Shown here: positions 57,863 through 62,164 of the stretch, in pieces
Numbering within the stretch: position 1 is the first letter of the stretch
Layout: each line of letters opens with the position of its first letter
Assembly: GCF_016863035.1 (NCBI RefSeq)
Contig: NZ_BOOC01000038.1
Coordinates: 1 to 62,164, forward strand
Direction: 5' to 3'
Source: Microbispora corallina
GTDB lineage: Bacteria; Actinomycetota; Actinomycetes; Streptosporangiales; Streptosporangiaceae
Length of the DNA: 62,164 nucleotides
Position numbers and translations under genes: made by a program
The notes under the pieces: model-generated
The model's database searches: none
Told to the model about the DNA's origin: nothing
What the model saw: the letters and a program-made list of their open reading frames with translations, nothing else

Positions 57863-58837
57863 ATGCGCACCACCACGCTCGGCACCCACGGACCGCAGGT
57901 CGGCGTCATCGGCCTGGGCGCGATGGGGATGAGCTTCATGTACGACATGGCCACCCCGCGGGACGACGCCACGTCGGTGTCCGTCATCCACCAGGCCCTC
58001 GACCTGGGCGTGACTCTGATCGACACCGCTGACGTCTACGGCCCCCACACCAACGAGGAACTCGTCGGCCGCGCCCTCGCCGGCCGGCGCGACCGCGCGG
58101 TGCTCGCCACCAAGGTCGGCCGAGTGGTCGTCGACCCCACCGGCGGCCAGGACAACCTCCCCGTCATCGCGAGCGACGGCCGGCCCGAGCATGTCCGCGC
58201 CTCCATCGACGCCAGCCTGCGCCGCCTGGGCACCGATTACGTCGACCTCTACCAGCTCCACCGCGTCGACCCCGCGGTCCCGATCGAGGAGTCCTGGGGC
58301 GCCATGGCGGAGGCCGTCGCGGCCGGCAAGGCCCGCCACCTGGGCCTGTCGGAGGTCACCGTCGAGGAGATCCGGCGCGCCCAGGCCGTGCACCCGGTCA
58401 CCACCGTGCAGTCCGAGTTCTCCCTGTGGACCCGCGACGTCCAGGCCGAGGTCCTGCCGTACTGCGAGCGGCACGGCATCGGCTTCCTGCCGTTCTCGCC
58501 TCTGGGCCGCGGCTTCCTCGCCGGCCGCTTCGCCTCCTTCGGCGAGCTGCCGCACAACGACCACCGCCGGCGTCTGCCGCGCTTCCAGCAGGACAACCTG
58601 CGCGCCAACCTCGACATCGCGACCGGGGTGCGCGTCGTCGCCGACCGGATCGGCGCCACCCCCGCGCAGGTCGCCCTCGCGTGGCTCCTCGCCCAGGGCC
58701 CCCACGTCGTCCCCATCCCTGGCACCAAGACCCCCAGGTACCTCGCCGACAACGCGGCGGCTGCGGACGTCCGCCTGTCCCCGTCGGACCTCGCCGAGCT
58801 CGACGCCATCCCGGCCCCCGTCGGCGCCCGGTACTGA
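57863..58837 (+). CDS. Aldo/keto reductase
   Basis: 324 residues from ATG 57863, preceded by GGCGGAGA. The catalytic tetrad region includes LIDTADVYGPHTNEELVGRAL (Asp and Tyr), ATKVGRVVVD (Lys) and YVDLYQLHRVDP (His), and the NADPH site is VPIPGTKTPRYLADNAAA. It reduces aldehydes or ketones with NADPH in the cytoplasm and belongs to the subfamily often divergently paired with MmyB-type XRE regulators. The substrate is unknown. Confidence 0.9.
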   Translation: MRTTTLGTHGPQVGVIGLGAMGMSFMYDMATPRDDATSVSVIHQALDLGVTLIDTADVYGPHTNEELVGRALAGRRDRAVLATKVGRVVVDPTGGQDNLPVIASDGRPEHVRASIDASLRRLGTDYVDLYQLHRVDPAVPIEESWGAMAEAVAAGKARHLGLSEVTVEEIRRAQAVHPVTTVQSEFSLWTRDVQAEVLPYCERHGIGFLPFSPLGRGFLAGRFASFGELPHNDHRRRLPRFQQDNLRANLDIATGVRVVADRIGATPAQVALAWLLAQGPHVVPIPGTKTPRYLADNAAAADVRLSPSDLAELDAIPAPVGARY

Positions 58838-58877
58838 TCCCGTCGATCCCGGCACCCCGGAGTGGCGATGCACCACG

Positions 58878-59559
58878 TCATCTGCCGCCTGCCGACGCCC
58901 AGGTGCACAGGGACCGCCTGGCGACCTTCAGCCAGGTCCGCGTCTGCGCCGGGCTCCAGGTGCCGGGATCCGAGTTCGTCGCCAGGAGAATCTGCCTGGC
59001 GCCGTCCTCGCTGGTGAAGGCGTTGGTCTGGATGCTTCGCCGTGCAGGTAGGGGGCGAGGAACCGGGGATCGTTGTCAAAGCCGAACAGGCCGCTGGTGT
59101 GGTCGAGCAGGTGGCGCACCGTGATGGCGCGGCCGTTCCGCACGAGCCCGGGCAACCGCTGCTCGACGGTGTCGTCCAGGCGGAGCCGGTGCTCGCCCAC
59201 CAGCTGGAGCACCACCGTGGCGGTGAACATCTTCGTGATGCTGCCGGCCCGGAGGTGGTCCCCCGGCGTCGCGCGTTGCCTCGTGGCGAGGTCCGCGTAG
59301 CCGCTCGCGGCCGCCATGACCGTGCCGCCGTCGCGGACAGCGCGACCGCGCCCGGTAGTCCGGCTCCCGTCAGCTCGGCCACGGCGTCCCTTACGGCGCG
59401 GGCCCCCGGGGTGGCGGCGCCCGGGGGGACGAGATCGGGCCTTACGGGGACCCGCCGGGCCGGGGCGGCGAAGCCCGGAGCGGATGGCACGGCAGCGGTC
59501 GTGACGGCGGCCAGCGCCAGGGCGGCGAGCAGGCGACGACGTGTACGACGGTCGGTCAT
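58878..59559 (-). pseudogene. Decayed serine hydrolase (beta-lactamase/D-Ala-D-Ala carboxypeptidase family)
   Basis: ATG 59559 (AGGAGGA upstream) opens a secreted-protein N-terminus, RRRLLAALALAAVTTAAVPS. After GLPGAVALS near 59335 a one-base deletion shifts the frame; restoring one C continues it as RDGGTVMAAASGYADLATRQ and GSITKMFTATVVLQLVG, containing the SxxK nucleophile. Near 59040 the middle of the protein is missing: the sequence jumps to AFTSEDGARQILLATNSDPG, a normal family C-terminus, and ends at TGA 58880-58878. Roughly half of a usual 380-400 residue enzyme, including the YxN region, is absent. It is clearly non-functional. Confidence 0.8.
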
Positions 59560-59768
59560 GAACTCCTCCTGAGTGGGCGGGATTCACCCTCGTCAACCGG
59601 CGCGCCTGCGGCGGCCATCGCCCGCCTGGCGGACGTGAACCCCACAGATCGGGCCGCGCGAGTCGTGCCGGACATCTCCGGTGGAGCTGGAAGGACGCAG
59701 CCACCAGGTCGGGCGGAGCCGGGGCACGGGCGCAAAAGGGTGTCCGCGCGGGGAGCCCACACCACAAC

Positions 59769-59779
59769 TGAAACTTTCA
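59769..59779. promoter_or_regulatory. TGAAA-C-TTTCA palindrome
   Basis: A perfect 11-base inverted repeat. GAAAC-TTTC elements are known upstream of Streptomyces xylanase and other glycosidase genes as repressor sites. It lies about 460 bases before the alpha-galactosidase start. Confidence 0.45.
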
Positions 59780-59948
59780 CCACAGGCTGTCGTGGGCTGA
59801 CGTGACAGCGCCGGTAAGGGCGGTGGCGCGCCTCCCGTGGGGTGGAGGCCCGGGGGCACGGCTTGACGGGGCCGGGCGGCGTCGTATTTGCTCCGCCGCA
59901 CCACCACCAATCACCGATGAAGAGAAGGCCCGGTGCGCGAAAGGAAAT

Positions 59949-59962
59949 GTTAGCGCTAACAG
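59949..59962. promoter_or_regulatory. LacI-type operator upstream of the alpha-galactosidase
   Basis: TGTTAGCGCTAACA is a perfect 14-bp palindrome of the TTAGCGCTAA type commonly found before actinomycete glycoside hydrolase genes. It suggests sugar-responsive repression by a LacI regulator encoded elsewhere. Confidence 0.75.
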
Positions 59963-60229
59963 CACCCGAGCCGCGTCACGGCCGTCGACGGTTCCCTCCT
60001 CCGGCCCGCGACGTGCGACGAGGACCCCACCTCCTTCCCGCCGAGGACGAGCACGCGGTCTGCCCGTCTGTCTACATATGTCGAGGTGGCGGCGGAGGCA
60101 CCTGCACCGGCGCCTGACCCTCGTCGTTCCTCACGAGCGGCCGACGCCGCGCCATCGGTGCCGGCCGCCCGGAAGCGGCGATCCGCCCGCTTCCGCCAGA
60201 CATCCGTTCGCTCACCCCAAGGAGGACCC

Positions 60230-61870
60230 GTGCGCAAGGTGAGAGCTCTGCTCGGCACCGGCATCCTCATAGGCGGCCTGATCGCCCTGCAGGACCAGGC
60301 CGGCGCCCTGGAGAACGGGGTGGCCCGCACACCCCCCATGGGCTGGAACAGCTGGAACACGTTCGGTTGCAACATCTCCGAGACGCTGATCAAGCAGATG
60401 GCCGACGCGATCGTCAGCTCCGGCCTCCGCGACCTCGGCTACAAATACGTCGTCGTCGACGACTGCTGGTTCAACCCCACGCGTGACTCGTCCGGAAACC
60501 TCCAGGGCAATCCGTCGAGGTTCCCGAGCGGCATGAAGGCGCTGGGTGACTACCTGCACGGCAAGGGGTTGAAATTCGGCCTCTACGAGGTGCCGGTGGA
60601 CAAGACCTGCGCGCAGTACTTCGGCAGCTACTCCGGGGCGACCGGAAGCCAGGGGCACGAGGTCCAGGACGCCAGGCAGTTCGCCGCCTGGGGGGTCGAC
60701 TACCTGAAGTACGACTGGTGCTCGCCCAACGGCACCATCACCGACCAGGTCAACACGTTCGCGAAGATGCGCGACGCGCTGGCGGCGACCGGGCGGCAGA
60801 TCGTCTACAGCATCAACCCCAACAGCATCCACGCCAAGACGGGGCCGCAGCGCAACTGGGGCGATGTCGCCAACATGTGGCGGACGACCGAGGACATCAC
60901 CAACAAGTGGGACACCGGTCAGACCAACGGTTATCCGATGGGCATCCAGAACATCGTCAACGTCACCGTCCCCCTCGCGTCGTACGCGAAGCCCGGGGCG
61001 TTCAACGACCCCGACATGATGGAGATCGGCCGGGGCGGCATGAACGACACCGAGATGCGCAGCCACTTCGCCCTCTGGGCGATGATGGCCTCACCGCTCA
61101 TCGCCGGTAACGACATCCGCAGCATGGACTCGGCGACGACGACGATCCTCAAGAACCAGAACCTGATCGCCGTTAATCAGGACTCCCTCGCCCAGCAGGC
61201 GCGTCAGATCAGCAACGACGGCACCCGTCGCGTGCTGGCGAAGAATCTGAGCAACGGCGACGTCGCGGTCGCGCTCTTCAACCAGGGCGGCAGCACGACC
61301 ACGATCAGCACGACCGCGTCCGCGGTCGGCCTGTCCGGCGGTTCGTTCACCCTGCGCGACGCGTGGACCGACGGGACCAGCACCAGCACCGGCGCCATCT
61401 CGGCCAGCGTGCCGGCGCACGGCACCGTCGTCTACCGGGTCAGCGGCGGCGCGACCCCCTCGCCGACCCCCACCCCGACCCCGACCCCCACGCCCACGCC
61501 CACGCCGACCCCGACGCCCACGCCCACGCCCACGCCAAGTCCGTCGCCCACGCCGAGCGGCCAGCCCGCCGGCTGTACGGCGACGTACCGGCTGGTGAAC
61601 GACTGGGGCACGGGCTTCCAGGCCGAGGTGACCGTCGGCAACACCGGGTCGTCCGCGCTCAACGGCTGGACCGTGTCGATGACGCTGAACGGCGGGCAGA
61701 CGATCACGAGCCTGTGGAACGGGGTGAACACCGGCACCACCGGTGCGGTCACCGTCAGGAACGCCCCCTACAACGGCGCCGTCGCCGGCGGCGGTTCGAC
61801 GACCTTCGGATTCACCGCCAACGGCAGCGGCACGGCGGCCCCCGGCGGCATCACCTGCACGAGCTCGTAG
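60230..61870 (+). CDS. Secreted GH27 alpha-galactosidase with C-terminal CBM2
   Basis: 546 residues from GTG 60230, after AAGGAGGA. A signal peptide (ALLGTGILIGGLIALQDQAGA) is followed by the GH27 barrel: RTPPMGWNSWNTFGCNISET, YKYVVVDDCWF, the nucleophile Asp162 in YLKYDWC, and the acid/base Asp262 in NDPDMMEIG. The C-terminal beta domain of GH27 ends near residue 395. A PTPTP linker of about 40 residues, encoded by a simple repeat, joins a CBM2 module (CTATYRLVNDWGTGFQAEVT, SALNGWTVSMTLNGGQTITS) that binds cellulose or xylan. It removes alpha-galactosyl groups from plant galactomannans. Controlled by the palindromes upstream; two hairpins follow. Confidence 0.92.
   Translation: MRKVRALLGTGILIGGLIALQDQAGALENGVARTPPMGWNSWNTFGCNISETLIKQMADAIVSSGLRDLGYKYVVVDDCWFNPTRDSSGNLQGNPSRFPSGMKALGDYLHGKGLKFGLYEVPVDKTCAQYFGSYSGATGSQGHEVQDARQFAAWGVDYLKYDWCSPNGTITDQVNTFAKMRDALAATGRQIVYSINPNSIHAKTGPQRNWGDVANMWRTTEDITNKWDTGQTNGYPMGIQNIVNVTVPLASYAKPGAFNDPDMMEIGRGGMNDTEMRSHFALWAMMASPLIAGNDIRSMDSATTTILKNQNLIAVNQDSLAQQARQISNDGTRRVLAKNLSNGDVAVALFNQGGSTTTISTTASAVGLSGGSFTLRDAWTDGTSTSTGAISASVPAHGTVVYRVSGGATPSPTPTPTPTPTPTPTPTPTPTPTPTPSPSPTPSGQPAGCTATYRLVNDWGTGFQAEVTVGNTGSSALNGWTVSMTLNGGQTITSLWNGVNTGTTGAVTVRNAPYNGAVAGGGSTTFGFTANGSGTAAPGGITCTSS
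61460..61560 (+). repeat. Simple Thr-Pro coding repeat in the GH27 linker
   Basis: Runs of ACCCCG/ACGCCC hexamers encode the PT repeat that links catalytic and CBM2 domains. Such tracts are prone to slippage and length variation. Confidence 0.8.
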
Positions 61871-61876
61871 CCGGAC

Positions 61877-61900
61877 GCGGGCCGAGCCGGATCGGCCCGC
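61877..61900 (+). terminator. Terminator hairpin after the alpha-galactosidase
   Basis: GCGGGCCGA (61877-61885) pairs with TCGGCCCGC (61892-61900) across a six-base loop, seven bases after the stop codon. Confidence 0.7.
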
Positions 61901-61906
61901 GGGTAC

Positions 61907-61928
61907 GCGAGCGCGAAGTCGCGCTCGC
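61907..61928 (+). other. Second hairpin before the last gene
   Basis: GCGAGCGCG (61907-61915) and CGCGCTCGC (61920-61928) form a 9-bp stem with a four-base loop. It may strengthen termination or sit in the 5' region of the next gene. Confidence 0.5.
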
Positions 61929-61964
61929 GGAGAACGTCACATCCCGTGAGAACGGAAGACTCCT

Positions 61965-62164
61965 GTGCGACATGTCAGCTCTCTTCGCCGGCGCCTGAGC
62001 GTGTCGGCCGCCGCCGTCGCCACGCTGGTGACGGCCGCCGCCGGAGTGGCGGGGACGCACGCCGCGTCCGCCGCCGCCGCCGGATGTCAGGTCACCTACA
62101 CCGTCACCAACCAGTGGCCCGGCGGTTTCGGCACCAACGTCACCGTCAGCAACCTCGGAGATCC
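61965..62164 (+). CDS. Secreted CBM2-containing protein, 5' part (runs off the window)
   Basis: GTG 61965, seven bases after CGGAAG, opens a signal peptide (RRRLSVSAAAVATLVTAAAG, cleavage near ASAAAAG). The start of a CBM2 domain follows (CQVTYTVTNQWPGGFGTNVT, VSNLGD) before the window ends. The N-terminal CBM2 with Cys at its start is typical of actinomycete cellulases, mannanases and xylanases. Its position behind a CBM2-bearing alpha-galactosidase suggests a second hemicellulase. The catalytic family is outside the window. Confidence 0.85.
   Translation, partial: MRHVSSLRRRLSVSAAAVATLVTAAAGVAGTHAASAAAAGCQVTYTVTNQWPGGFGTNVTVSNLGD

Larger units (their letters stand above)
59560..60229. other. 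670-base regulatory region upstream of the alpha-galactosidase
   Basis: No gene is seen. The region holds two palindromic operator candidates (59769-59779 and 59949-59962), a moderately AT-rich patch around 59890-59965 likely to contain the promoter, and a long GC-rich stretch before the ribosome site. Open frames here translate to Arg/Pro-rich sequence. Confidence 0.5.

Noticed and set aside
1..62164. Insertion sequences, prophage genes, CRISPR arrays, tRNA or rRNA genes
   Set aside because: No transposase, integrase, phage structural or Cas protein motifs, no regularly spaced 25-40 base repeats, and no tRNA T-arm or rRNA signatures were seen on either strand.

Overview
The window is high-GC DNA (roughly 70% or more by eye). 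It has GTG and TTG starts, dense ATGA/GTGA gene overlaps, leaderless-looking promoters and Streptomyces-like secreted enzymes. This points to a filamentous actinomycete chromosome; a Streptosporangiales member (Nonomuraea/Microbispora type) is plausible, but the genus cannot be settled from sequence alone. I see no rRNA, tRNA, CRISPR array, insertion sequence or prophage.

Layout. 1-7.3 kb: the tail of a TetR regulator, a possible 23-codon leader peptide, a PH-domain-like membrane protein, a Ro60/TROVE-vWA protein, an orphan PAS histidine kinase, a secreted beta-helix protein behind a LacI-type operator, and a hotdog thioesterase. 7.3-10.7 kb: a 24-bp palindrome, an ABC exporter and CorA. 11.3-17.8 kb: a compact cluster (PptA-like tautomerase, serine O-acetyltransferase read in frame into an ATP-grasp ligase, a 26-codon mini-ORF, a second ATP-grasp ligase, an MFS exporter, a DNA-methylase-like methyltransferase, a cysteine-synthase homologue). 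It looks like a small uncharacterised pathway that makes a beta-substituted alanine and ligates it into a peptide. 17.8-21.7 kb: ROK regulator, divergent MFS transporter, and a secreted DUF5666-type protein with a structured leader. 21.8-27.2 kb: a GH92 glycosidase with no normal start codon, a GT4 glycosyltransferase, a lipoprotein, a methyltransferase and an unknown protein. 27.5-32.6 kb: an ABC-2 exporter coupled to a large secreted YncE/phosphatase protein. 32.7-38.1 kb: a DeoR/LacI hybrid regulator, a sugar ABC transporter and a D-2-hydroxyacid dehydrogenase. 38.1-39.4 kb: a methyltransferase plus a GbsR/MarR regulator with a 22-bp palindromic operator.

39.4-51.6 kb carries the protocatechuate branch of the beta-ketoadipate pathway. 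pcaF-pcaI-pcaJ lie on the minus strand, the IclR regulator pcaR is also on the minus strand, and pobA-pcaH-pcaG-pcaB-pcaD-pcaC form a tightly overlapped plus-strand operon. Together they take 4-hydroxybenzoate to succinyl-CoA and acetyl-CoA. A TetR-controlled cassette (SDR, FMN reductase read in frame with an MFS pump) is inserted between the two pca blocks.

51.7-56.7 kb holds a CHAT protease-STAND NTPase-TPR protein. It diverges from a leaderless 55-residue protein and a three-helix membrane protein, a module that resembles a bacterial conflict or programmed-death system. 56.7-62.2 kb: an XRE regulator divergent from an aldo/keto reductase, a decayed serine hydrolase, a GH27 alpha-galactosidase with a CBM2 domain behind a TGTTAGCGCTAACA operator, and the start of another CBM2-bearing secreted protein cut by the window end. 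The best candidates for undescribed biology are the 11.3-17.8 kb ATP-grasp cluster and the 51.7-56.7 kb CHAT module.
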